NCBI GenBank assembly: GCA_009823395.1
Contig: CM020512.1
Location: 3,985,905 to 4,049,904, forward strand
Length of the DNA stretch: 64,000 bases
From: Thamnaconus septentrionalis
Lineage: Eukaryota; Chordata; Actinopteri; Tetraodontiformes; Monacanthidae
Direction of reading: 5' to 3'
Part shown: positions 19,564 through 30,582 of the stretch, piece after piece
Position numbering within the stretch: the stretch's first letter is position 1
Layout of the letters: every line of letters starts with the position of its first letter
Notes under the pieces: generated by a model
Database searches by the model: none
Told to the model about the DNA's origin: nothing
The model's input: the letters and a program-made list of their open reading frames with translations, nothing else
Translations under genes and position numbers: made by a program

Positions 19564-20495
19564 CTATATCGGGGTTGTGTGACGGCTTGAGGGCGGCGGC
19601 CGCCAGCCGGGCCATCATGGGCGATATCAGGCCTTTGCTGGCCGAGATCTTGTCCATGATGGAGGAGGTGGTGAAGGAGGTCGGGGTGGAGGCCGCGGCT
19701 CTGTCCGTCCCGCCGCCGCCTTGGCTCAGCGAGTCGGTGGACATGGAGTGGGTGCCGGAGGACACGGCCGCCATCAGGCGGCGGCGGCGGGCGGCGGCAG
19801 TGGCGGCGGCAGCGGTAGTCGGGGGCGGCTGCAGCGGCAGCCTGGGCATGAGCGGGAAGAAGGGGTTGGTGCCGGCCAGGGCGCTGTTGGACAGAGCCAG
19901 GGCCACCGGCATGTTGCTGGGCAGCGCCTGGGACAGCAGGCTGGACATCCGCTGGCTGGCGGCGGACAGCGCGGCCGGCGCCTTGCCCAGGCCCGGCGTG
20001 GTGGTGGCGGAGGAGCAGGACGAGGACGAGGAGGAGCAGATGGAGACGGCGGTGGTGGGCGTGGCCAGCAGGTGCGGCGGCCCGGCCACGCCGGCCGACT
20101 GCTGGGCGGTGGGCGAGGCGCTCAGGCTGGAGTTCTTGCTGCTCATGGTGGAGAAGTCCACCAGGTCGTCGTTGCTGGACTCCTCCGGCTCGTCCTTGGG
20201 CGGCAGGAAGGCGGAGGAGAGGCCCAGCACGCCCGAGGAGCGGATGTGGCGGCGCTCGTGCTTGCGCTTGTGCGAGGTCATCTGGCTGGTGGAGGTGAAG
20301 GTGAAGCCGCAGCCCGAGCGGATGCAGTGGAAGTGGTTGGTGGCCTTGCTGTAGACGCAGCCCTCGTACTTGCACTCCTCGTACTTGTAGAACTTCTTGA
20401 AGCCGTCCTTGGCGTAGGCGTCGTCCTTGATGTGATAGCTCTTGTGCTTCTCGATGTCACACTTGTTCTTGAAGGTGAAGGTGCAGCCGGGACGC
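19564..20495 (-). CDS. casz1: casz1 e8, end of finger 3, finger 4 and Ser/Ala-rich region
   Basis: The acceptor is TCCTTCGCAG at 20497-20496 and the donor is GATATAG|GTGAGT at 19564. It encodes residues 627-937. The first part, [20 protein letters not shown] then [20 protein letters not shown], closes finger 3 and leads to finger 4 (C668, C673, H681, H683, C684, C689, H702, H706). The conserved [12 protein letters not shown] and [12 protein letters not shown] follow. Next comes a long Ser, Ala and Pro-rich stretch with an Arg4 insertion, then [20 protein letters not shown], which I recall as identical in mammals. At 932 nt it is the second longest coding exon inside the confirmed set. It starts in phase 2 and leaves one base. 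Confidence 0.97.
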
Positions 20496-20988
20496 CTGCG
20501 AAGGAGACGGGAATGACGAGGGAAGCTCGCGGTCAGCTGGGACGGCTGGTGTGTTGGGAGTCATTATGGAGAGCCGCGGTGAGGAGCTCACGGACGGTTT
20601 GCTCTCTGCACGTTTACGGGGTGGAGCTTGAATCAGACCGTGAGGGTCAACAGATTATTGTTTCGTTTTTTATTTAACCTTTATTCACCCTGGCAAGCAA
20701 TAAGCCACAGAATCTTAATTACAAATGCATTGGCGTCAACACATTTTGCCTTTAGTTGCAAGGTTTGCCTTCTATTGCGCAGCTGCAAGGCGCGCTCGCT
20801 AGTCGCTTCTCAGAATGAGAGCTTCGCCAGAAACGCACTGTTTGCCCCTCAGTGTTTTTGTTTCGTCGACTTTATTACCAAAGACATGTGAAACCACGAC
20901 GTCCTAAAAATACAGAGACGCACGAAAGCCGGATGCGATCCCTGCTCGTGGCGTCTTGCGCGCTAGCAGGCCGGACGGCGCTGGTCAC
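20496..20988 (-). other. casz1: intron e7-e8
   Basis: A 493-nt intron. At about 20668-20712 the words TTTATTTAACCTTTATT and ACCCTGGCAAGCAATAA resemble an end of a common fish transposon repeat (low confidence). Nothing else was recognised. Confidence 0.75.
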
Positions 20989-21161
20989 CTGCAGTGGAAG
21001 TGCGTGGTCTTCTGGCCGTAGAACTGGCAGCCCACCGTGCCGCAGTCCTCGGTGGCGCGGAACCTCTGGAAGCCGTCGTTGATCAGCTGCGCGTTCTTCT
21101 TGTGGAAGTTCTCGTGGGTCATGACGTCGGAGGTGCTGGTGTACACCTTGCTGCAGCCCAC
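20989..21161 (-). CDS. casz1: casz1 e7, end of finger 2 and start of finger 3
   Basis: The acceptor is CTGCTGCAG at 21163-21162 and the donor is CACTGCAG|GTGACC at 20989. It encodes residues 570-626: [20 protein letters not shown] closes finger 2, then [19 protein letters not shown] is the linker, and [18 protein letters not shown] opens finger 3. The match to mammalian CASZ1 is near-identical. The intron falls directly after HFHC. Confidence 0.97.
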
Positions 21162-22621
21162 CTGCAGCAGAGCGGCGAGCGGAGAGCGGCGGCGTAAGTC
21201 GACAGGCAGAAACTCAGGCGGCCCGCCGGCACATACGAGGGTTTCGGTTTTGGTAAAAAGGCTTTTTCTGTAAAAGCGCACTTAAAAAAAAGAAAGAAAA
21301 AAAAGAACAAAAAAAAAAGTGATCTCTCAACGCGGCCTGCGTAGAGACGGGAGCTGTGTGTGGTTAACAAAAATGCTTGTGGCCTAGAAATGGGTGGAAG
21401 AAAGTTGTTTTTTCACACGTTCACCAATTATCGTGCGGTACAGCGCAGCGGAGCAGTTTCGCCTCTGAGCTCAAGGATTGGAAATAGTCTTGTCATTGTG
21501 ACAACTGGAAAAAAAAAAATCAAAAGAGAAAAAAAGGCAAGTGAAAGACGCGGTGGTCACAGCAGGCAGGTCGGCTTGACGCACCTCGTGGCAACTCTTG
21601 TAGAAAATGAAATTCGCTTTTGGCTGCGTGACGCCAGAGACGCCGCAGACTTACTGTAACTCTGAGAGAGAATGCTGGCGGTGGTGTGTGTGTGTGTGTG
21701 TGTGTGAGGACAGGAGAAAGATGACTGTGTGGCTCTTTAGTTTGAAAAAAGCTCCTCTGGTGTCGTCGGAGCCAACAGAGCCGAAGGGGAAAGAACGGCT
21801 AATGTTTGAATTAAAAGCAGCGAGTGTATATCACCGCTGGCACTTTTCAGCCACACAAAGCGGGCAACTTCTCCATATTGAGTCAAACAATGAAAAAAAT
21901 GCCACTCTGTTTTTTTCCCCCCTCCTCCTTCTTTAAATCATGAGGGCCGATGCCAACGTCTGCAGGTTCTCAGCCGCCTGTTAAAACAAGGGCTGAAACG
22001 TCCTAATAACAATCACACTGTTAGAGGCGCTTTAGAGGAGAATATATCTCGGTGCCGGCCTGCCAGCGGCGGTGACACGGTGAAAAAGAGCAGACGTGAG
22101 GAAAAAATTAAACAAATCCAGAGGGGGGAAGAATCGTCCTCAACGGGCCGCTTGGTGTTAAAAGATGAAAAATGTGCAGTTTATATAAACACCTAACCGA
22201 ATTTTCAGCCACGCCAATTAAGGAGCGAGAGAGCGGGGCCTGGGGGGGGGGGGGGGGGAACAGGGCGGCCTGACGTGGTTTTCAACCTGATAGGTTTTTT
22301 TTCTTAAAGCTTTCTTTTATTTAAACTGGGCCGCGTTTCGCTAACTGCTAGCGGAGAGAAAATAAAGCAAGTGTGGTTACACCCCGGTGGGGCGAAGACA
22401 GTTTAGCACCTTTTCTACTTGTATATTTTGCTTTGTTGCACCAGGCTGCTCTTGCAACAGTGTGACAGATTTGAAAAAGAGAGGGAAAAAAAATGACTGA
22501 GGGCTGTGAAACGGAGCCGAAGCAAAGACTCTGATTGAGGGGAGTGTGCGCGGACCCCCGACATTCAAGTGATAAGGAAGTCGTGGGCAGAGCATCTTTC
22601 CACTTTGCTGGCACCTCTTTT

Positions 22622-22685
<64 letters not shown>

Positions 22686-22702
22686 AGCAAGCCCTCCCCT
22701 AC
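21162..22702 (-). other. casz1: intron e6-e7
   Basis: A 1.54-kb intron. It includes a GT run at 21687-21706, a G run at about 22242-22258, and the long GT repeat 22622-22684 close to the e6 donor. AT-rich unique sequence lies between (21810-22200). No extra exon was recognised. Confidence 0.85.
22622..22684. repeat. (GT)30 repeat beside the e6 donor
   Basis: A perfect GT repeat. On the transcribed strand it is a CA repeat starting about 18 bases after the e6 donor. Confidence 0.97.
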
Positions 22703-22867
22703 CTGCATGCAGTGGTAATGGGTGCTTTTTCCGTTGAGGTGGCAGCCGTGGTAGTAGACGCTGCAGTCGTCCAGGGGGCTGAAGCGCATGAAGCCGTGCT
22801 GCAGGGAGTTGTCCCGCTTCTTGTGCATGTTGTAGTGCCTGATCACATCCTGCTTGCTGGTGAACCT
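22703..22867 (-). CDS. casz1: casz1 e6, second half of finger 1 and first half of finger 2
   Basis: The acceptor is TTGTCTCCAG at 22870-22868 and the donor is ATGCAG|GTAGGG at 22703. It is 165 nt, phase 0 on both sides, and encodes residues 515-569. [15 protein letters not shown] ends finger 1, [19 protein letters not shown] is the linker, and [19 protein letters not shown] opens finger 2. It is identical to the mammalian sequence as I recall it. Being symmetric, it could be skipped without a frameshift, which would fuse finger-1 and finger-2 halves. Confidence 0.97.
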
Positions 22868-24118
22868 CTGGAGACAAGCGAGAAAGGGGGGCAGCGGGTG
22901 AGGGCGGCGGCGGCGGTCACAGAGTCGGCGACGCGCCACGGAGGCCTCTGCGGGTTATTGATTCACTCCGCTTCAAAGTCTCAAAGTCGTGGCAGCGAAA
23001 CACAAGGAAGCGCTGGGAATGACGAGCAGCGTCCACGTGGAACGCAGCGTCGCGCTACCTGCCAAAATTGTGTTGTTGTTTTTTTCCATTTCTTTCTTTT
23101 ATTTCAATTAAGACGACTCAATTGACATGCAAGATCACAGTCGTGATGTTTTAGGCTCCGGGAAAAAAAAAAAAGTAAGTACGAAAAAAAAAAAACGATG
23201 TTCCGTGCAGATGGTTTCCACGGCGCGCACTGGGGAAAACAGAAGACAACCGGAGACAAACAAACAAACTAGCCAACCAAAAAACGTTTTCCCTTTCAAT
23301 TCGCCGAGATATCATTCTGTTTTTAATTAAAGCATTAACACTTTTTTTTTTTTTTTGCGGCGAAGGCTTCGCCCATAATGATGAGTGAATATGCAAAGAG
23401 AACCGCCCTCTTAAAACAACTAAATATTGAATAAACAAACGGAAGAGGGGAGAGAGAGAGAGAGAGAAAAATAGGCGCCCGCTCCCAGGAATCAAGAGCG
23501 GAAAAAAAAGAAAAAAAAGAACTGAGAAAACAGAAAAGTCTCTCCGCTGGGAGCCGCAGCAACCAAATCTGCTGTAATTGAGCTTAAGCTGATGTTACAG
23601 AGAGTGAAACGGGAGAAGCCCGAATCAATGAGACAGTTCTGTCTGCAATCCGTGTTTATCTCCGCTTGAGGGGGAAGAAAAACATCAGAAAGCGCTATTC
23701 TAAAAAGCAACTAATTACTGTACAAAGTAGGGTAATTGCTTTGTGTCATGTGTTCCACTTGCGCACACGCCGGAAAAAAAAAAAAAAAAAAGAAAAATAG
23801 CTGAGATCTCACCCAGCTGTTCATTCCTCTCTCCTGGCTTGTTTCCCACTGCATATTTAGATATTAAAAAATAAAAAATAAATAAACGTACGCGGGGGCA
23901 AAACACTTTGCCGGGAATTTTAATCTAATTGATGAATGAGTCGAATTTGCAGCTTTCGGAATTATTCTCCTGAAATTTCACCTGCTTCCTGCCATCCGGG
24001 CGGTGAGTGATGACCGGAAAAAAAGGTGAACTGTGGTCACCGTACATTCGATCCATCACGCCAATCCAAAATAGGCCCGAGGATCGGGGAGAGAGAGGGA
24101 GCGGGCGAGCGAGGGAGG

Positions 24119-24120
<2 letters not shown>

Positions 24121-24157
<37 letters not shown>
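24121..24157. repeat. (GA)n microsatellite
   Basis: About 18 GA units, intronic. Confidence 0.96.
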
Positions 24158-24158
<1 letters not shown>

Positions 24159-25197
24159 GACCGGGAGAAAGATCTCATTTTCAGCGGCGTGGCGACGGAG
24201 GTTGGGAGCCACTCGCGACATTTATTTTAGGATTCCCACCAGTGTGGCGAGATGCAGACTGTCGCTGGTGCACAGGCCCATGAAAGGAGAAGGTGAGGAC
24301 TCAGCCAATGGGCCCCAGGCTGGCACCGCCGGGATAATATTCCAGGAGAGTGTGTCATGTAACATTTCATGAGTTATCGCTCCGAAAGGGAGCCGCGCTC
24401 GTCAGCTCACGCCTTTTTTTTTTTCCCCTTTCGCGGGGTATTGACATCTTTGGGAGTTTTGGGCTTCCAGTGCGTGTCCGCCTCGTCCACGCTGGGCGCA
24501 GAAATGTGGACCCGAGCGTGCAAATTGCCGCGATAACCTGAACCGACGCTCTAAATAACGACGGCAGATGATTTTTCCCCCTCCGCGTTCGACGGCGTCA
24601 GACGCTCAGACGGCAACTCGTGCAGAAAATGAAAGCCGGAGGATCCGCCATGCTCTACCCCCACCACCCCACCGCCGCCTCGACACAAACAATATTTATC
24701 AGGCGGTAATCTCCCCTGATCGGGAGCAGACACAGGAGATTACGGCTGAAGATGGCTTCATTCTCGGAGAAAAAGAAAAAAAAAATTGTCTCGGGGAAAG
24801 GAAGGAAAACAAAAACAGCGGTTCTGGCTTTGTGAGAACCGCTCACAAAGCCGTCTCTCTCAGGCCATATGCTGCGGAAAAACACGGTGCCGCCGCTGCC
24901 GAATCCGCTCTGGGTTTTTCTACCCTTCCTCTCCTTCCCCGCGCCGTACACGGCAGCTCCTGGGAGCAGGACAAGATTAATAACATGAGAGGGGGATTAA
25001 AGGCAGGCCCCCAGTCGGTGGCAGATGTCTTTTGGAGGCGGAACACATAGATCCAGCCATATTTCAAGCATATTTATAATTAACCCCTGTGATAAAAGGC
25101 CAACTGTCACCGACCAACTGCGCCTGGAAGACGCCTGGCGAAGAAGGAGGAGGAGGAGGAGCGAAGAAAAAGCCGAGCGGATGTAGACAGTGGGCTG

Positions 25198-25256
25198 GCG
25201 GTGGTGGTTGGGGGGGTGGTGGTTGGGGTGGTGGTGGTGGTGGTGGTGGGGGGGGG
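25198..25256. repeat. (GTG)n G-rich repeat
   Basis: GTGGTGG-type units ending in a G8-9 run. On the plus strand they fit a G-quadruplex pattern. Confidence 0.85.
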
Positions 25257-25530
25257 GATGATAAAACCAAAAGGTCGAAAACTTTTCATGAGCAGAGAAT
25301 CAAAAGTGGCTGGGCGTGGCCAGAGAAACATGACACAATGGCGTGTTTGTACATCTGTCGCTGGCTTTGTCCACAGAAAAGTCCCTTTGAGACCCGGAAC
25401 TGCGTTTGAACTCTTAAAGGTGCCGTGTTTTGCCAATATTTTTGTTTCAATGTAATACGCAAAAAAAACATACACAATTTACCTCTTTTTCTGCTGAACT
25501 GTTCAATATGTTTGTTGTAAAAAAAAACAT

Positions 25531-25565
25531 TTCTGGAAATCAACCCTTCATGATGTCACAAAGGG
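25531..25565. repeat. dispersed repeat copy 1 with near-palindromic core
   Basis: GGAAATCAACCC, TTCATGATGTCAC and AAAGGG match, in reverse complement, the segment at 50477-50510 with about four differences in 32 bases. The core CCCTT...TGATGTCA...AAGGG is close to palindromic. Family unknown. Confidence 0.6.
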
Positions 25566-25824
25566 AGCTCTGTGATAACTCTGCTAAACTTGCTCCTACT
25601 GTGCTTTACGGCCTCCTTATCCCCTCCAAACACGAGGAAGGCCTAACAAAGCACCAGTTTTAGCTGGCGAGTGAGCGAGTCAGTTAAGACTGACTGCAAA
25701 CAGAGGGCTAAGGATGCCATTTCTTTCAGCAATCTAGAGGCTTTTTCTTTTTTCTTTAGACAAATAATCAGGCGAGGCCGCTCCACTGAAGTCCAGTGGT
25801 GGTGGTGAAGGTGCTGGCGCTCAC

Positions 25825-25915
25825 CTGGTAGTTGCACTCGGGGTCCATGCAGTGGTAATGCTCTCGGTACTGGTAGGCACAGTGCACGTGTCCACAGTGC
25901 TGACTTCCAGAGAAC
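25825..25915 (-). CDS. casz1: casz1 e5, first half of finger 1
   Basis: The acceptor is CACCCTTTAG at 25917-25916 and the donor is TACCAG|GTGAGC at 25825. With two bases from e4 it encodes residues 484-514: [20 protein letters not shown] then [11 protein letters not shown], matching mammalian [13 protein letters not shown]. It supplies C491, C496 and the HxHC core of finger 1. It ends in phase 0, and e6 supplies the last two His. Confidence 0.97.
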
Positions 25916-28147
25916 CTAAAGGGTGGAAATATTTTCAAAAATAAAATAAAATAAAACAGCGCTGCAGAAAACACTTTCAACAATTACACATTCCGACAGC
26001 CGCCCGGCGCACTGAATTAAAACCAACATCAAGCGATGCGGGAAACACATCAGAGCTTATCGCGCGCGGAACAGTCGGCGGGATGAAAAAGCTCAATGAT
26101 GAAGCGGCACGGAAAAGATGTTAAAGAGTGATTCAGAAATAATCAACGGCAAATCAGGGGCGATTAGCGAGGGGGGGGGGCATAATTTGAGGTTCGGGGG
26201 GGAGGAGGAGGAGGAGCGGCAATACAAAAAAAAAAAAAAAAAAGGGAAAAAAAACCAGGTGAAAGGCGTTTTCAAAGGCGTCGAGCTCGCCGGCCTCACC
26301 TTCAAAGTGGCGCCGCTCGCTCACTCGCTCGCTCGCTCGCACCTCGGCAGAAAAACCTTGGAAGCGACTCGTGGTTTTCCACGCCGCCGCGGCAATTTAC
26401 CCGTCTGTCACACCAATTCCAGCACGAATTAGCTCCATTTATTTCCAAAGCAGCCGTAAGAGACACTTATTACACTGAAACCCCCTTTCCCTCGACACGC
26501 ATACATAAAACCCACTCAAGGAGCGGGGGGGCTGGAGGTGGAGGGGGGGGGGGTAGGGGGGCTCCACGACTACTTTATTCCTCCAGCATGAGCGAAAAAA
26601 AAAGAAAAAAAAGAGCCCTTGTCGAATCAATGGCGAGTTCTTTCAGGTTAACCACATTTTACTCTGGCGGGATGAGGGGGGTCAGGCGTCCCGAGACGTC
26701 CCGTCTCCCGTATTAACCCCCCCTAGCGCCCCCTCTGGCTTCCCGTCTGGAGTCAGACCAAGAAGGAAAAAAAGAACAGGGACTTCCTGCCGCGAGGTGA
26801 GGCCTCCGCCGCAGCCGGCGCCGCAGCGACGATTGTTAAAATCCTCCAATTACCAGCGAAAACACACAAATAAACATTTGCACTGCCGCTGCCAAGGACT
26901 CCATCTGCTAGCGGCGAGCGGAGCGGCGGCTGGGGGTGCTGGTGGTGCTGGTGGTGTGTGTTTGGTGGGGGGAGTGACAGGTCTGAACGATTCTTTTCTT
27001 TCTCCCATCCTCTCCTCTTTTGCGTTTTTCCCGCTCGTTAGGATTATCCCAGGGCTGCGTTTACAGATCACTTTGCCGAGTTCATTAAGCTAATTGAACG
27101 GCACATCCACCACTCTTTCTTAAGTTGGCTCTGCCTGCCTCTCTGTCTCTGTGTGTGTGTGTCTTGAGGATGGTGATGAGGTAGAGGCGGGGCCGGGTGT
27201 GTGTGTGTGTGTGTGGGGATACATAAGAATTGTACACACACACACACACACACACACCATAAAGACCATTAGTGTTTCTCTCTGCTCGTCTTCCGCATGC
27301 AAACGCACGTTTACACCGATGAAGGCACAAAGACCCCCCCCACCCCCCCACCCCACCCTCCTCCGATCCCTCCCCTCACCTCACCCGCCCCCCCCACCCC
27401 CCGACCCCGGGAGAGCGCGGCGGGCCCACCCCTCAGCTCGCTGCCCCATATCACTTTGCCTCTGGACAATTCCCACTTGCCGCGTCAGGGGCCCTAATGG
27501 GCCGCTGCTATTGGGCTGCAAGATTAAATATTAATGTTGCCGCCGTACAGAGATTGCGGCGCATCTCCGGTTACAACAGAGGCCCCCGGCATGATCAAAG
27601 TGCCGGAGCGGCGTTAGCAGAGGGGAGGGAGGAGGAGGAGGGGAGGAAAAAAAAAAACAGAAAAAAACTACGACTGAGTCGCGGCTCTTTAAAACATTAG
27701 ACTGCAAACTTTCTTCCTTTTTTTTTTTTTCCCTTTCCTTCTCCCCTTATTTTACATGAACGTGAGCTCCGGGTACAAGGCGGCTATTAGCGCGCACTCA
27801 TCTCGCCCTCCCCCCTCTGCTTCTGCCTCCCCTCCCGGTGCTACATTTGCCCTTTTTATGAGCCTTCCTCTTCCACCCCACCCCCCCCCCCGCTCCTCCC
27901 CTCCTCTTCCCCACCTCTCCTTTTCTACCCTTTCTCTTTCCACCCCTCCCAAGCCCAACACGGAAATTGAAACTGTATCTGGGCTTATCTGCAGCCTCCC
28001 CGTGCATCAACTGCCGAGATGTTTAGACAAATTTTATGCATTATGCAGCGCAAATATCAAAACAGTTCTTGGCAGTGCCAGCAGAAGCCTCATTAAAAAT
28101 TCCTTAATTAAATCTTCTTGCAAAATGTAATCAGTCCAAGGAAGGGG

Positions 28148-28181
<34 letters not shown>

Positions 28182-28834
28182 GATGACGCGTGTGTGCGTA
28201 CGCCTGTGTGTGTGTGTCAGTGCCAAGGCTTTGATTTGTGCCCTTCATGTTATGGCTTGGAGAAGTAATCATTAACGCCAAAGCCACTTTGGCTTTTCAA
28301 ATGCTGCCTTTTTTTTTTTTCTTCTCCTCTCTTTTTAAAATGGAATAAACAAACAAGTGATAATCACCTTTCTAGTGTCGGCGCAAAATGAATCCAGAAT
28401 GGGGGGCACAATGTTCCGCGTCCATTGAAAGGCGAGACGCCCCCCCCATCCCTCTCCCCCTGATGTTTTTGTCTTTGTTGGTGTGAATGAGTGACTTTTT
28501 AGATCAGTGGCTCTCCGCCGTGTTCGGCGGTGAGAAGGCAGAACTCAGGGGGGAACCTGGCCCGAGCTGATATCCCTCCCGTAACAAGAGGCTCTTGGGC
28601 ACGTTTGAAAGTTGTTTGGTTCCAGTTGTTTAGCACTTTGACTGGGTTGCACGAGCGCTGGTGTTCAGCACAGCAACACTGGAGCTGTCGGCCTGACGCA
28701 GGTTGTCTTTGGACTCTAGCAGCCACTACATAAAGCAGGGGCTTAGTATTTTAAGGGCCCAAACACAATTGTACAAAAAGAGTTAATCTCCATTGTTTTT
28801 CTGTCTGGTTGTGGGCGCTGAGTGATCTGCATAC
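25916..28834 (-). other. casz1: intron e4-e5
   Basis: A 2.92-kb intron with (GCTC)n-like repeats at 26311-26340, short TG/CA runs (27145-27258), C-rich blocks (27330-27410, 27880-27895) and (GT)n at 28149-28179. Unique AT-rich segments at 26380-26480 and 28000-28130 may be conserved. No extra exon was recognised. Confidence 0.8.
28149..28179. repeat. (GT)n microsatellite
   Basis: About 15 GT units, intronic. Confidence 0.95.
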
Positions 28835-28900
28835 CTGGCAATATATTTCTGATAGACGTTGACGTCATCGCTGGGAGGTTTATCTGGTGGCACGCCATTC
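28835..28900 (-). CDS. casz1: casz1 e4, 66-nt linker exon before finger 1
   Basis: The acceptor is TTTGCTTTAG at 28902-28901 and the donor is ATTGCCAG|GTATGC at 28835. With flanking bases it reads KNGVPPDKPPSDDVNVYQKY then IAR, residues 462-483. Mammalian CASZ1 has KNGLPTDKP ... EDVNIYQKYIAR at this place. At 66 nt it keeps phase, so its inclusion is optional for frame. It is too short to stand out as an open frame. Confidence 0.95.
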
Positions 28901-30582
28901 CTAAAGCAAAGAAAATCACAAAGGATCCGGGATTAATAGTGAGGCCTGCCAGCCTGCCTCTTTCTTCCCTTTTCTTAACAACAAACTGGCACATTATTTG
29001 CTTATGAACCGCTCCCAAAAACTTTGGACCATCAATGTACATTTTCCTGTGGCGTAGCAGCGTTTCCACGCGCACTGGATCGGGGGCTTTGATGCATGTT
29101 CTCCGCGGCCAATCAGAGGCAGGAGGCGCAGGAGCGTGCGGGACATTAATCTTTCATGGGGGTATTTTGGTGAGTGCTCTTACGCAAATGGGCAAATGGA
29201 AGAAAAGCTCCGAATTGGTCTTTTCTAATGAGCTCCGAGGATCCTTCCTGCCTTTCACGCGCCCGTCAGCTCTTTGCTGAGATCAGTTCGGATTCAGGCA
29301 AAAAACGAGATGACTCCAGGGCAAATGAGTTCATGCTGTTTCCAACGCGTTCAAAGCTGCTGCTGTCGCTAGCGGTAGCCGCGACACTTGGCTAGTTCCT
29401 ACGTGTTGCCTTACAGATTTGGCATTTAGCCCCGTGTGAGCAAATTTGCATGAGGGCTGACCAGAGGTCAATCCGGCCTGGAGTGCACGATGCGCCACTT
29501 GACATTCTCCCAAACAGCCTTTTTCTCCTCCCAGACTCGACCGGTTAGCCTAGCTCGTAGCGCCTCATGGCGCCACGCCGGGCCGAAGCCCTGGGGGGGG
29601 AGAGACGGCTGCCTCGGGGCTGAGCTCCGGGAATCTGTGCCTTTGATATGTCCCGACTAACTAGAGACGAGGTCAGAGCCAATCAAACGGACGGTAGTGC
29701 ACAAGACAGTAAGTCTGGCTCCCCAAACCCCTCGTTTGCCTCCTTCAAAGTGCACTCGTCAGGCGGTGTGCAGTCGGCCCCTGCGCCTCCCCGCGAGCTT
29801 CGCCGTGGCTCCAAAGTAATTAAAGGGAGAGTTGTTACACCCTAGCCAAACTAAAGAAGCCAGTCACTTTGCGATGACTGTGCTAAATCAGTCTCCACGG
29901 TGTGCTACGGCGAGTAAACACTCGGTGTGCCTTCGCAACTCATCACCGAGTGGATCTATTGGGCGCCATGCACTGGTTCACACTGCACTCCTGTCGGCTT
30001 CTGTGGAGGTAGCAATTACCTTTGCGTTAAGCTAACCGACTCACAGTAGCCGTTAAGTGTATGCGAGCTTAACATTAGGTCCACGGAGCTCCACTGGAAC
30101 TGGGATCTTTTCATTCCGCCCATAAACTTTAAAGTGGATTTTTAATGACAAGTTATGTAATTTATTAGCTAATTTCTTTCTTATTAAATTAACGTCTATC
30201 TCGCACAATAAATATGAGCTTCCCATATCAAACACATCTACCGTCATGCAGGCAAAGGCCCTAATTTGTGGCTCTGCTGTCCAGAACTTTTTCTTCTTCT
30301 TTTATTTAACTTTTAAGGCCCAAGTTTTGTGAGTAGCTGATGATCAGAGAGCATATTTTCAACAATTCTAAGTGGTCTTTCCAAGTGAACCAGCTCTTCA
30401 TGTAAAACTCATTTTAATTGTTACATAACAACAGCCCTTAAATTCTGATTTAAATTTTATATATATATATATATATATGTATATAATTTGGTAAAAATAT
30501 GATAAATCTGTGCCTACGTTTTTTGGGGATGTTGAGTTTTTTTTTTTGGTTTGTGCAAATCTTGGACTGTGGAGATACTCAC
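28901..30582 (-). other. casz1: intron e3-e4
   Basis: A 1.68-kb intron of mostly unique sequence. It contains an (AT)n run at 30461-30478 and AT-rich stretches (30110-30230) with TTTAAAG, TTAATGA and TTATTAG words. No extra exon was recognised. Confidence 0.85.

Larger units (their letters stand above)
22868..25824 (-). other. casz1: intron e5-e6
   Basis: A 2.96-kb intron. It has poly-A/poly-T runs (23162-23195, 23340-23357, 23773-23792), (GA)n at 24121-24157, a GGT/GTGG run at 25198-25256, and a dispersed repeat with a near-palindromic core (about 25531-25565). No extra exon was recognised. Confidence 0.8.

Noticed and set aside
19721..20677. A 318-codon plus-strand frame over e8
   Set aside because: It is antisense to e8, with Gly/Ala/Arg-biased composition from codon complementarity and no independent evidence.
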